Assembly (NCBI GenBank): GCA_950295325.1
Contig: OX485804.1
Span: 21,266,001-21,330,000 of the forward strand
Direction: 5' to 3'
DNA length: 64,000 nucleotides
Origin: Polytrichum commune
Lineage: Eukaryota > Streptophyta > Polytrichopsida > Polytrichales > Polytrichaceae
Notes under the pieces: model-generated
Told to the model about the DNA's origin: nothing
Databases searched by the model: none
Seen by the model: only the letters and a program-made list of their open reading frames with translations
Shown: positions 48,225 through 60,900 of the stretch, in pieces
Layout: each line of letters begins with the position of its first letter
How positions within the stretch are numbered: the stretch's first letter is position 1
Translations under genes and position numbers: made by a program

Positions 48225-51200
48225 TGCCCTGATAGTGTACACAAGGTGTTGGTTGTCTTCCTTGATCGTGTGAATGTTAGAGCAAGTGGAGGGGCAATAT
48301 ATGTTTCTACATGGATCCCCGGTCCTAGACGCAAATTAGTGTGTAGTAATGCTTGTATCAATAAAGCCAGACTTCATGCTGACCTGTCTTCTTTATGAAA
48401 TTTCTTTTCTATTTTTTATTGGCTTTGTCTGCAAGACAAAGACTATGCATCAACTTCTTCGTTTCAAGAGCAAATTTCCTAACCACTTTGCGTTCACATT
48501 TGGACATTACTTATTCTTGTTATTTTTGGCCCACTTTATTCAATGTGGATGTTAATTATAGTTTATATATATATAAAAACTATAATTGCTCCCTAAAAGG
48601 CATTGAAAGAAAACTAGTTAATAAGTATAGTTATTTCGGTAGTTGTTGATTATTTATTTTGAAAATTTCGGGTGATAAATGAATAGCTTCAATCCTTGAC
48701 CCGCATTTGAGAAGGAGGTGCACAAAATTCAAGAAATGTTTGGTATAGTAAGTAACCATGGATTGGCACGAGCAAAATGGACATCTACAATTGTAGTCTT
48801 TCATAGTAAAGGACAGAGCCTCACGGTTCTACCGTTTTCTTGTTTTTTTTGCAAATAGATGAGCTAAAATATATTACAAATTGATAGAACTCCCGATATA
48901 CACCACAACCCTTCCTTCATTCTAATTCACACTTTGGAAAGCCAATGCAATCTTTGGTTGTGAAAGCCATTCCAAAATAATAAGTTAGTTGAGGTTGCGA
49001 AGACTTTGTCCTATACAATAATCTCAACTTGAGCAACACTCCAAAATGGGCACGAGTTCGATGACACACCACCGAGTGGTCCACATACAAGGTCTCTCAC
49101 TAACTTGACTTATTTGTAAGCTTGTTGATGTAACCAAGGGTTGACCATTGCTCACATCTTGCTTTGGTTTCTGCACTAGTATGGGCAAAAGAGGCACAAT
49201 TTGTCATCTTCCAAGGCAAAAATGTTGGGGCAATTAATGCGGTGGAACCTCTACAAGAATAAGTGGCCATTGCACCAAGAATCGCATAGTAATGATCATT
49301 TAAGAGATGTAATTAGGCAAACTTGCCGTGCCCATTATGGTGTTTATTAGTGTCATGTGCACTATTTGCAAAGGAACTACATCAAAATGTTCACAATCTT
49401 AGAGATGACATGTTCGTTGATTGCCAGAATGACATTAGTTGTCAATGTAAGTGATAATTTATGTATGAAGGAAAAACTTTTGATCTTTTTGACCTTCAGG
49501 TGCATTCACGGTTGGGGTACTACTTTTGGGTGTCTAACGGTTAAAGGACTAATTAAAATTAGATAACTTTACATAGTTGGTGTGCTTAGATTTGTATTGT
49601 GGAGCATATTTTGAATCATACCTACATTTAATATTCCATATTGAGTGCACCGACAAAGTTAATTTACAAGGAATAGGGTTATCAAAGATATCATTTTGAT
49701 TCCTTAACGGACATCCATGGGTGTTGTCAAAATTGTTGACCTTAGGATCAATGAATGACAAGGACAACAAAAATTAATTGAAATGATCCCAATTTTTTTT
49801 CCTCACAATTATCATTCGATTGTGTACCAATAGAACTAAAAATGTATTGCATACCAATTGTATAGCTTTACATATGACACCAAACATGGCCAACAATACA
49901 CAACAACATGGCTACATGAAAAAGGAACGTTTAGTATTAGAATTGAACATATATATATATATATATATATGGATGGATACATGAAACTTACACCAAGGTA
50001 CTAGGATGGAAAACAGGTAATAATTCACCTCCGATGTTCACTTCAATAATGAAATTGTTATTGATGTGGCCCAAACAAGTCATATGACCTCTTTACAAGT
50101 CCTTTGACCTATCTACTCATTTCATAAAGGATTTATCTATTATTGGTGATTATTTAATAATAAGTAATATCTTTCTTGACAAGTCCTATGACCTATCTAC
50201 TTATCTATTTAAATTTTATTGATCAAATAATAGTAAATCATAATAAACGCCGAGATCCAATGCAACATAGTCCTTAATTTCTTTGTCCCAAAAGTAGTAC
50301 CCCAATCGTGAATAGCCCCTCCTAACAAATAAAACCATCTTTAATAATTCTCTTAAGGTAAAAAAAAGACCTCCAATTACTTCATATATTTCAGATTCAC
50401 TCTGAGACAATATTATTCTTTCATAAAAATAGAAGATTGAGCCAATTGATCCACGTTGGATGAATTTACCTAGATGCCGTGTAGCTCAGGTTGTACTCTC
50501 AAACTTATCTAGCATCGTCATGGAGGCTCTTGACATATTCTTCCCCAATTCGATATACAATAGAATAGTGTGAGCGTTTCCAACACATTTGTGAGACCCA
50601 TCTTGTTTCCATAAAAGTATCAATATTGACATGGACCATGACAATGGAGACATGTTCACTCTCTAATAATGTTGAGGGATCCCGAGGCTTAGTATAACCA
50701 CTCCAAAGTAGTGACAATTGAAACCCCTACCATTCTTATCCGTTGGATTGATCCTTTAAGCATGTAGATTGCTTCAAAGTGTCACAATGGAGTAATCTAT
50801 TGTTGTTATTCAAGTGATACATTTATCATCTCATGAACCATGAGTTGATCATTCCTCCATCACTTTTGAGTAGTTGATTTGTTAGTATTATTATGGAATG
50901 TCATACATGAGGGGCCCATTGGTCATTGGCCATTGGTGGGGGCAAATCAAGATGGTTGTTTGCTATCACTACCTATATCTCTTCATATGTGAACGCTACA
51001 TGAGGTATAACTTAGAGCCATGTCATGATGATGGATGAGTTCATCCATTGACCTTCTCATGTTAGCAACTTGTGATGCAACATTGTCATGGATGATTGCT
51101 ATATTGTCTACTGTGATATAGTGATAACGTACATGTTCATATTAAACGGTTTTGTTTATTCCCACTACATTCCCACTACATTCCCAGTGTCATGTGCCGA

Positions 51201-51359
51201 CACTTACGGTGTTGTTGTTAATCTGCAATATAACATAGCATACCCTTCAAAATAGGGGTTTCCATTACTGTGGGTTTTTCATCTGCATATTTGGATGAAA
51301 ATCCAATGTAAGGCAAGGAAAGTACAATAATATTACAGTGGGCCACACTAAAAATGAAC
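48225..51359. other. Gene-free stretch
   Basis: Short frames only. A TTGGGGTACTACTTTTGGG word at about 49510 recurs inverted near 50290-50310, marking an inverted repeat pair. A TA run lies at 49950-49970. Confidence 0.4.
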
Positions 51360-51855
51360 AACAGGACTTAGAATAATATAAGGTATCAAAAATGGCAATG
51401 GACATCTTTAAAGTACTATAGGGTATGGAAGAATATGTAATTTGGAATTATATGAAATGCAAGGCTTTTTCTATTAACCCAAGGTTGAAAATGCTAATGA
51501 AATAAATAACCCTAAACCCTAAACCCTAAACCCATTAGTGTGGTAGTCCACTTAGTGTTGGACCTTCTTAGTTGCTCGCCATCTATTTGTGTCCCACTCA
51601 TATGCAATTAGGAGTCTAGTAACAACTAATTCTCTTTTATCGCGCATCCATGTGCAAACAACCACTATTTTATATGGGGTTATTACCTTCAATTTTTTTC
51701 TTCACATGCTATGATTATGTAGTTTTCTTAGTTGGGTTAGTAGAAAAGGGCCTTGCATTAATTATAAATCCAAATAATCGATTTGTTCCATACCCTATAG
51801 TACTTTAATGATGCCCAGTGTCATTTTTGACACCCCATATTATATTTGCTTTAAC
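51360..51855. mobile_element. Two facing copies of MITE family A around a telomere-like motif
   Basis: 51360-51500 contains AAAGTACTATAGGGTATGGA. 51735-51850 contains its inverse (TCCATACCCTATAGTACTTT with small changes). Between them are three CCCTAAA units near 51511-51531. The ends are worn and no target duplication is clear. Confidence 0.65.
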
Positions 51856-54530
51856 ATGGGCGGACGTTAAATACCCCCTCACGAACTTTTGGAGGTATCT
51901 AATCTGGGTTGGGGCAATCTTGTAGCGAAAATTTCTAAACCCAACCAAAAATTGCAGTCTTGAAGGCCGCTTGACTACAAATCCCATATTGAGTGCACTA
52001 AAATCCGCTTGACTTACCATAAATAACTTATATTTGTCATTCTAATGATGGATTAGTGCAAGTGTTTATAAGAGAATAAGGTATAAATAAATGATATGTT
52101 ATTTGGAATTAGACTCGTGGGACAACGTTATGGATGGGGTATATATTACTCAGAAAATCATAAGTTTCTGACTATGGCCTATCTGAATTATTTAATAATT
52201 TATCCTCATCACATATTGTATTATCTTTCAAATCACATAGTGTATAACCGTTACTTTAAAATAAATATAATTATATGATACTAATACTAATACTAATACT
52301 ATTATGCAAATACTAACAATAACAATACTAAGACTAATATTGAATTGAGTTTTTTAGTTCACCAATTTATCATAAGGTGATATATATTATTGTGCCATAT
52401 TACAAATGTTTGAACAATCACACATGTGCAAAATAAATGAATTATGAACAAAAAGATGTCTATGACAACACTTCATAATTATATATTGCACACATTGATA
52501 TCTTACGATATTTATCAAAATAACCATGTGAAATTCAAAGCCACATCATGGCCTTGGAAACATCTCATGGGAGGTTAGAAAATAGGCTTAGAGCATCCAA
52601 GGCCACATCATTGCCCCTTGCCAACTAATTAATATTTATAAAATAACTATGAGGGAGAAAGTAGGTCTTACATGCCAACTCGGAGGTATTTCACTAAAGT
52701 AAGCTCCATCCGAGCTTCTTGATGGACTCATCCGATTTTTGTTACCGGATGACTTTACTTGAGTGCCACGAATCCCCGGCCCTTTCAAGTGGGCTTGTAC
52801 GGTTAAGGTATTTGTTGACTTTCATATTTACGGCCTCGAATGTCCTTTCCAAAGTGCACATCTAAGGGTACTCATGTAAGTATAACCATGCTATCACATA
52901 GAGCCTTATTATAACCTAACATAGTCAATCGCACACTCTCAAAATATGCTTGTCATTGTAGGGTCGATAGTGCACATGGATTGACAACCTAAGTACCAAA
53001 GTACTAAATTTGAGCAACAACAAATCCCACATGGATGCAACATCTATGGCTACACGGTCCAAAATTGAGCTTTTATATTCTCCTTAAAGGTGATTTCAAA
53101 AATACTTTATGGCAAGTCCACAAGTCATACCCATGGATTGGAGCATGACATTATGGAAAGGTTACTTAAAGGTTACTCAAAGGTATTTGACCCCGATTTT
53201 AAAGAGTAGTTTAAGTGCATACATGCACATGAAGGTTTTACAGGGGCATGGGCATATGGTTTGCATGGGTGATTGTGGTTGGGTTCATGCAAGATATGAA
53301 CCCAAAATGATTCATACGGACTAGTGTAATGGGTCAGGATGGCACATGCCCAAACTAATAAGGTGTGTGGGGCTCATTGATAGTTGTAGTTTGAGGAGGG
53401 AAACTTGACTAGCTCTATATTCAAGCACATGGAAATTGATTTTCATTTGAGCGGAGAAACCTTGGTTTTTATATACATTGTTAGTGTGAACCATAATTTG
53501 TTGTATTTACATTGAGAGTTCATGATGCCATGTTCTTACTATTCAAACCTTGCCCAAAGTTTTCTTAATTTATGGAGATTTTGTTTTTCATTTTTCTAGC
53601 ATCCCATGATGCAAAATCAATCAGTCTAGTCAATCAACAACTAAAGTGCGTCAGTACAAGGATGGCCACGTTTCAACTTGTGTTTTGGGCAACGAGCCGA
53701 ATCTGCTACCCCCCCCCCCCCCAACCACCATTGCCACTCCACATGGGAGTGCCCAGTCCAAAAGATGCTTGAAGATACCGGCAAAACCTTCACCAACGTC
53801 AGAGAACTCTATTTTGTTTCACCAGAACGATTGGTACATGAAAGTGTGCCCTAACTTGGGCCAGACTAATTTGGGGTCAATTCAACTAAATAGGGTTTCC
53901 AATAAACTTTGAAAAATAACCTCCTTACTACATACTAGTTTAAAGTTTCATTGTTGGATGAATGAGAGTAATATGCTCGTATGCGATAATCCCATTTCGT
54001 TGGCCAAAAAAACATTGATATGTATATAGGGCCTCACATTAGAAGCCCAAGCCCTTGAGGATGTAAATGCTATCACAAATTCCCCATGCGTAGGCAAAGC
54101 CTTCCTTTTGGAAGCCGGGCTATGTTGGGTGCGACTATCTATTTGGGGCATCCAAGTTTGGGAAGAGGGGGTTGACATTGCAACCATTGTATCTCATTGC
54201 ATCTATTAAGGGGTTGTATGTGTTTGTTTTGTATTGTTGTTTCAATGTATGTGTTGTGGCATAAGGTTTAGGTTAAGGAGTATATGTCCTCTAGCTGCAT
54301 TGGGAGTTCCAATCACACACGTGGTGTCCAAACTAAGTCTACCCAAACATGTGCATTATCCAAGGACATGTCAAATGATTGGAGTCACGTTTTTCTACAG
54401 CCTTGTCGATCGGTCAGCCTTAAGCCATCATTTTGACATGGGATCTCAAAACGGTCATCCAAACGGGATAAGTGGTGGGCCCATAAGTATATAGCGTAAA
54501 ACCTAGGAAGTGCAGCTAGAAATGTAGTGG
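51856..54530. other. Gene-free stretch
   Basis: A TAATAC(T) run is at about 52278-52305 and a C run at 53710-53722. I see no supportable gene; frames of 60-80 codons lack any family signature. Confidence 0.4.
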
Positions 54531-54800
54531 ACACATACCGGGGGGGGGGGTTGTGATGTATTGGAGTAGAAATATATGTGCAAAAAATTGAGAGGGTATA
54601 TGGGGACGTAAAATGAACAAAATGATTTAGAATAATATAGGGTGTCAAAAATGGCGTTGGACATCTTTAAAGTACTATAGGGTTTGAAATAATAGGTAAC
54701 TTGGAAATATAAGTAATGCAAGGCCCTATCCTACTAACCCGGTGCTGAAAATGCTAAGGAAATAAATAACCTTAAACCCTAAACCCTAAACCCTAAACCG
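54531..54800. mobile_element. MITE family A, partial copy with telomere-like motif
   Basis: Starts with a G run (54541-54550) like the intact copy at 25190, shares AAAGTACTATAGGGTTTGAA, and ends in three CCCTAAA units (about 54776-54798), as does the copy at 51360. Confidence 0.6.
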
Positions 54801-54889
54801 GTTTATAAATGGATCAACATCTCTAGCGTAGTGCTATAAATTTGATGATTTTCCCCAGTGTAAATAGGGCATTGACGCCCGAGTTGGCC

Positions 54890-54891
<2 letters not shown>

Positions 54892-54926
<35 letters not shown>

Positions 54927-54955
54927 CATACATACATATAGACACACACACACAT
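54892..54955. repeat. TA / CATA / CA microsatellite
   Basis: Alternating TA, then ACATACATA, then CACACA. Confidence 0.9.
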
Positions 54956-55397
54956 ATTTGTGGTCGCGGAACTCTATGGTATGTTGCTACATGTCCAACA
55001 TCATGATTGATAAGAATGACAAGTGATGCTAAAAGATGAAAAATGGGTTGTGCAAATCAAAGAGGTGCCATGAAAATGGACTCTCTCTCCCTCTCTCTCT
55101 CTCTCTTTGGTGGCATTTTGCATGTTTCAGTCAATACATGCAAATTCATTTTGTAACATGTGGCGCTTTCAAGTCAAAGATGGATAAACCCTAGGCTTGA
55201 GCTATTGGGAGAAGGGTCGAATTGTCAAATTATGTATAATGCCATAGTAGGAGTCTAGGTAGGTATTGAGTCATCACATCCTATATCATACTATTAATGG
55301 GGGTGGGCGAGGCAAGGTTGAGGCAAGTTGACAAGGTTGGGCATGGTCACGAATCATTGGTGCTAAGGTTGAGGTCACATGAGAAAGTTATTAAATG

Positions 55398-55600
55398 GGC
55401 ATCTTGGATAACTTAACTTGATAAAACCACCACAAGTTATTGTGAACCGTTGATGATGAGGTTGAGGTTGTTTGGGAAGAGTGTTCAACAGTCATCTTGG
55501 ATAACTTAACTTGAAAAAACTGTTGTGAACCATCGGGGTTTAGGTTGAGTTTGAGGTTAAGGTTGAGATTGTTTGGGAAAGGTGGTCCACTTAACTTCAT
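55398..55600. repeat. ~93-bp tandem duplication
   Basis: The segment beginning ATCTTGGATAACTTAACTTG occurs at about 55400 and 55493, each followed by a TTGTGAACC and a GGTTGAGG-TTGTTTGGGA block. A weaker third copy is near 55638. Confidence 0.7.
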
Positions 55601-56464
55601 AATTATAAATTCAAGGTTTTATGTTTTGATGTAATAATTCTCAATGGTCATCTTCGATAACTTAAGTACATGATTGTGACCTTAGGGTTTTGATGTTTAA
55701 TGCTTCAAAGTCGTGAACAAAACCAAGAGGTTTATAAAGGAAAGTGACACATACTCCTTTGGTAAGATGAATCCACAAAAGTGCAAACTCAAATTCATGA
55801 TTTAACAAAGCAATTTAGCGATAGGTTCTTCCAATTTCATTGGAAATATGAACCTGGTTCATGGTCCAAGTTCATTATTTAAACAACCAATTTCAGTACA
55901 TGTTGTGAACAATTTCATGATTTGGTACCCATATTCAAAACTTCACAAAATCAATTTTAGGAAATGCATAACTCTATTTCACAAAGAACATTACATCATG
56001 TATAGGATTATCCTAGTAAACAAATTGCTCCCTATTCCGCACAACTATACACTACACTCCAAAAACATTATGCGCTTTGCTCATGCTACCAACACTCTTC
56101 CCATAATCAAACCCCCAACTACACTACGTACACTCTCAAACCCATGAGATTACGCACTCCAACTATGTTGGGTATGAGTTGTTTGCTTTGATGTACAATA
56201 ATCAAAGACCAAAGGAAAAATGACATTGCTTGCTTCTAACTCCAAGGTAGTGTAATGAAGACCAAAGAAAATTTGACATCAAGGCTAGAGGCTTCCAAGT
56301 AAATACAAAACAATGAGAAGGCAAAGAATGCGAAATGAGGCGGCGAGAATTTGAGAAATAAAAAAACCATAAAGTGTGAACTTGATATGGAAGATTCACA
56401 AAGTTGCTAAACATAAATGTCCACAATGGGGTGGAGCGAGGCAAGTTGACAAGGCTAGGAAAGT
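55601..56464. other. Gene-free stretch
   Basis: No supportable gene. A 99-codon frame at 55848-56147 has no family signature. Confidence 0.4.
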
Positions 56465-56472
56465 ATAAGTAT

Positions 56473-56827
56473 CTTGGGGGGGGGGGGGCGGGGCAGTGTG
56501 TTAAAAAGTTAAGGATATAGGTGTGAACAACCACTATTTTATAGGGGGGGTATTACTTTCAATTCTATTATTTTTCTCACAATGATGCTATCATTATGTA
56601 AATTTCTACTTTGGGTTAATAGAAAAATGGCTTGCATTACTTATAATTCCAAATTACCTATTATTCCATACCCTATAGTACTTTAAAGATGTCAAGTGTC
56701 ATGGTTGATACCCTATATTACTCTTAACTCCATTTATAATTTTTAGCCCCCATGTTTTTAAAATACCCTATCATTTGTTCGCACGTATATTGCTACTCCA
56801 ACCAATGACTACCCCCCCCCCCCCGAG
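56473..56827 (-). mobile_element. hAT-type MITE (family A), inverted relative to 25190-25530
   Basis: A 355-bp element with ends CTTGGGGG and CCCCCGAG, long G and C runs at the two ends, and nearly the same interior as 25190-25530 read inversely. Flanks ATAAGTAT (56465-56472) and AGAAGTAT (56828-56835) match at 7 of 8 bases, fitting a worn 8-bp target duplication. Confidence 0.8.
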
Positions 56828-56835
56828 AGAAGTAT

Positions 56836-57849
56836 ATGAAACTTTTCCGAAGTTGCAACACAATGGGCCACAATGGGCCACAATGCTAGTTGCTCTAAAA
56901 GGAGCAGGCTAGTGTTGAGCTTCAAACCTCGAATTTGGGAGCCCTTATTCCCAAATTAGACTGCAAACATGAAAGTTAATAGTAGCTTTGACCGGGTTAT
57001 CCTCGCACCTTGCCCACAAAATAGGCATCCTATTCACAATTATAAAATATAAAAGAACTATAACTCTGGTGAGAGAATCCCATGTGGTTGTTAACTCTTG
57101 CGGATGAAACAATACCTAACCTTCATACTATTCATTTTGCAAGGGTGCCCATCATAAGTGGTGGATAATTCCTACATTCCCCACACTATGGGTGATCACC
57201 TAAGTGATGAGTATGTATGGTAGGCACCAAGACATTGTATTGGCATTTGTTTGTGCTATCCGTTTGAGTTATGTTGGGCCACCTTTTGCATGGGATAAAG
57301 TGCTTCTTCAATTACATGTGATGACCTTGACTCCCCCTTGACTACAAAATACAACCTCAAGATTGTGATAATGTGGGACCGCAAGTGACATGCTACACTT
57401 TGTTTTTAACAACTACATAGTCACCATTAAATTTAAGAGTTGGCAACTCCATGACCCTATTTGTGTTAGAGGTTCTATTCACTTGCTTCTCCCTTGCTTG
57501 TCATTTGTCACCATCACAATGTCGCACACAATGGACCTGTTATGTGTGCACATGTCCTTATGTAATTTTGGCATGAGTATGCTTGGTAGTGGTATGAGGT
57601 GTATGCAAAGGTTACACAATGATCATTGGTACCGCAAAGACTCTCCTTCGCCTTGTAACAAATTTTCACTCCATGTACATACGATGTAGAACCCCACTAC
57701 CGAAGGTCATCATTATTCAATATGAGGAAGGTTAGAACGTGATTAGCTAATAGCGATAGGAATTGGAGGGAATGACGTCTATGTACTTACGAATTTGGAG
57801 GGAATGCCTTGTACTTCCTCATGTGAAGTTGATGGCCATGCTCACGACC
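56836..57849. other. Spacer upstream of the DUF7869 gene
   Basis: No gene recognised. The promoter of the downstream gene lies at its right end. Confidence 0.4.
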
Positions 57850-57858
57850 TATATAAAG
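57850..57858 (+). promoter_or_regulatory. TATA box of the DUF7869-type gene
   Basis: TATATAAAG, 70 nt upstream of the ATG at 57928 (context ACCATGG), with a pyrimidine-rich likely start region (TTTCTTTCTCC) about 30 nt downstream. Confidence 0.6.
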
Positions 57859-57927
57859 GCCACCATTTGGAGGGTCATTTCTTTCTCCTCATTTGAGTCC
57901 ACCCCCCTTCACCCTTGAGGAGCAACC

Positions 57928-60900
57928 ATGGAGAGCGTGCCTCACATGAGTGAAGAGGTTGGTTTTATAACCCCAATGTGCATCCACTTTCCCACGGGTG
58001 CACCCGTGACAACACTCTGGCCGTACGCCTCCTGTACGGCCAGTCTGCCACGGGTGTTCACCCGTGGGAGACGCTGGCACCCGGTTTGGGGCCCCCACGG
58101 GTGTTCACCCGTGGGAGCTTATGGTTTTTATTTCGGTTATCCTAGCATATGTCAGAATAGAAGTTATCCATATGCTCATGTGTGTGACAAACTTTATAGT
58201 AGTAGATGTCAGCATGGTAGCCTCCCACGGGTGAACACCTGTGGGAGAATCCGGCACCAGCATGGAAGCCCCCACGGGTGTTCACTCGTGGCAGTTCATG
58301 ATTTGTATTTTAGTTCTCCCTACATATGTGTGGTTATAAGATAGGCATGTATCACGTGTGTGACATACTCAATAGTTGTATATGCAATTCTGCTTATTTG
58401 TAAATTTCCTGCTGAGTATGTGAAATATGTTGTCAATGGGTAATTGGTACATATTATTACGAGTTGGGAGTTTCGTGATGCATTATGATAAATGATGTCG
58501 ATGATATTCGTTAAACTGGAATGTTGACACTATCCTGAATGGCAACTATTTCGCTAGCACTTGGGCTAGCAGATGTGACACCTACATGCATAGTAATAAT
58601 TGTACACAAGTAAGTGTTAGGGGTGATAGTTTTGGTGTTTGGGCTTTGTGGAAACTGGTAATAAGGGTCATTCTCCCAATGGGGATATGATAAGTAACAC
58701 ATACTTCACTTGAGTTGTGTGAAGTGAGGTGTAGAGCGTACCCCTATATGAATGTAAATATTCTGCTGAGATTTCAATGTTGTCCCCCACGGGTGAACAC
58801 CCGTGAGCTTCTGGTCAATGTGTGTTGACTTACTTTGATATCGATGTTCAGATTCCACATTACATTGGACTGTCGAGGACGGACTTGAAGGGGAAGGCCG
58901 TTGTGCTCTTTGATGATGAGGGCCATGCTTTGTGTGATGGATTGATTTGCAACACAAATCCGTTGGATTGTGTTGACAATAGCATCCTAGGGGCTGAGGA
59001 TGTTGGAGTTATTATCTTGAACCCAACTGACAATGTTATTTCGCGGGATTGGGAGAATACGCTGCACCGATGGCCACTTTCACTCACCAAATTTGAAGGA
59101 CATACATTAGCAGAAATATTGTTGGTCCATCATAATGCGACCCGCGAAGTTCAAAGTCATCGGCGCTTGCTTGGAAAACGCCAATACAACACTGTGAGGA
59201 TGTGTGCACCTCGGCCACCTGGGAAGAAAATTTGGGGAGCCACTGAGGAGCATGCGCGGATGTTATCAGCGGTGGATTGTTGTTCCGAGCATTGTTGCCA
59301 GGTATTCCCAAGGCCTTTGTTGATGAGTATTCGGGAACACTACTTCGCATTGCCATTCAATGCTCGGAAGCTCATAGCCCTGTCGGTGTTCCAATCGATC
59401 CAGAAACATGAGCACAACGGACGCGAAATGGTGCAGTTGGAAGGGAGAACAATATGCACTCGAGCATGGATGAACATCTATATGATATCAAGGGCACAAT
59501 ATAATAGGAACAAGGCTGAAAGCTTGATGGGGGTTAGATCTCGAGATCATGGAAATACAGGAACTAGAAAACCACGGACGAATGCAGTGCAAGCACGAGC
59601 CACCCTTGGAGTATTGGTTGAGGGTAGGGCGGACGCCATGCCCCATATGACTCGGACTCTTCCAAGTGGTGAGAAGATAGGGACGGAGATGCTCCCTGTG
59701 GGAACAACGTGGTGCAACCTATTGCAGGAAGTGAACAACTTGGACGGAGACCTAGGGTACACGCCTATCTCTACGTCCACCTTCAGCCGCCTACATCAAC
59801 AACATTTCAAGCAGTATGTTATAAAGAGCCCCGGCGACAACTTCTCGCGTTGTGGAACTTGTGCAGCATTCAAGGATTTGTTGCGAATACACACAAAGAA
59901 CACAGCTGGTCACTTGGCCATCTCGAATGCTAGCCTTCGTCATCTAACATTGCAGGAGGCTCATAGAAACAGTTACTATAAAGATAGGATTTTGTCAAAG
60001 TATGCTCCCAATGAGGTGCTTTGTATAATCCATGACAAAATGGATTATGGGAAAACGGCTCTTCCCGTTTTCGCGCACAAAAACAAACGTGTTGACAAAT
60101 ACGAGCGATTCCCCATATCCATTGCGGGGATGATTGCACATGGTCACTCAGATGTGAATTATGCGCATTATGTCCTTGATATGTACCCATCCGATGCCAA
60201 CTTCACTATCACCTCGATGATGAAGTTGCTTTGTCAACTTGAGGTAGAACCTGTTTGCTCTAGTAGACACATTCCGATTTCGTCCATAGGTGATCCTTTA
60301 CACGACGCATTGGTGGTTGGTGTGGAGAAGTGTTCAGGAGTACTTCCCTTGCCACCGCCCGCAAGTATTCCTCCTACAGGTTTGCCACCCCTCCTCCTTG
60401 TTCAAATGGACAATTGTGCGAAGGACAACAAATCAAAATACAACATGTTGTTTTGGTCAGCTTTGACTGCAAAGGGAATTTTTCGGGAAGTCAGGGTGTC
60501 TTTCCTTATTGTTGGACATACGCATGAGGATGTGGATGCAATGTTTGGGAGGTTTGGACAAAGGCTGAAGATTGAGGATTGCCATACACTCCCAGACCTC
60601 ATGGCATCGTTCATGGCTGCTGGGGAACCCACTATTGTCCCGTCCTTAATCCACGAGGTTGCAGATTTCAAGGAATGGGTGAAGGGATACTACAATGAGT
60701 ATGGTCAAGATCGACTTATTGGGCATTCCAAGGCGCACCAATTCCGTTTTTATGTAGATCCTCAAGGAGTGCCATTGATGCAGTACAAAGTGTATTGTAC
60801 AGATCCAAGTTGGGTGCCTGATGGAGGAATTGCTCTTTGGAAGGTGGACCCTATCACAAAGAAGACCATGGTCCCAACAGGTTAGTGGGTCCCTTGTTTG

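Noticed and set aside
57928-58344. Continuous plus-strand frame of 138 codons starting at 57928 as the protein
   Set aside because: It runs through four hairpin copies (translated as RVFTRG and HGCSPVG) and a tandem duplication. The splice at 57957/58852 gives a consistent gene instead.
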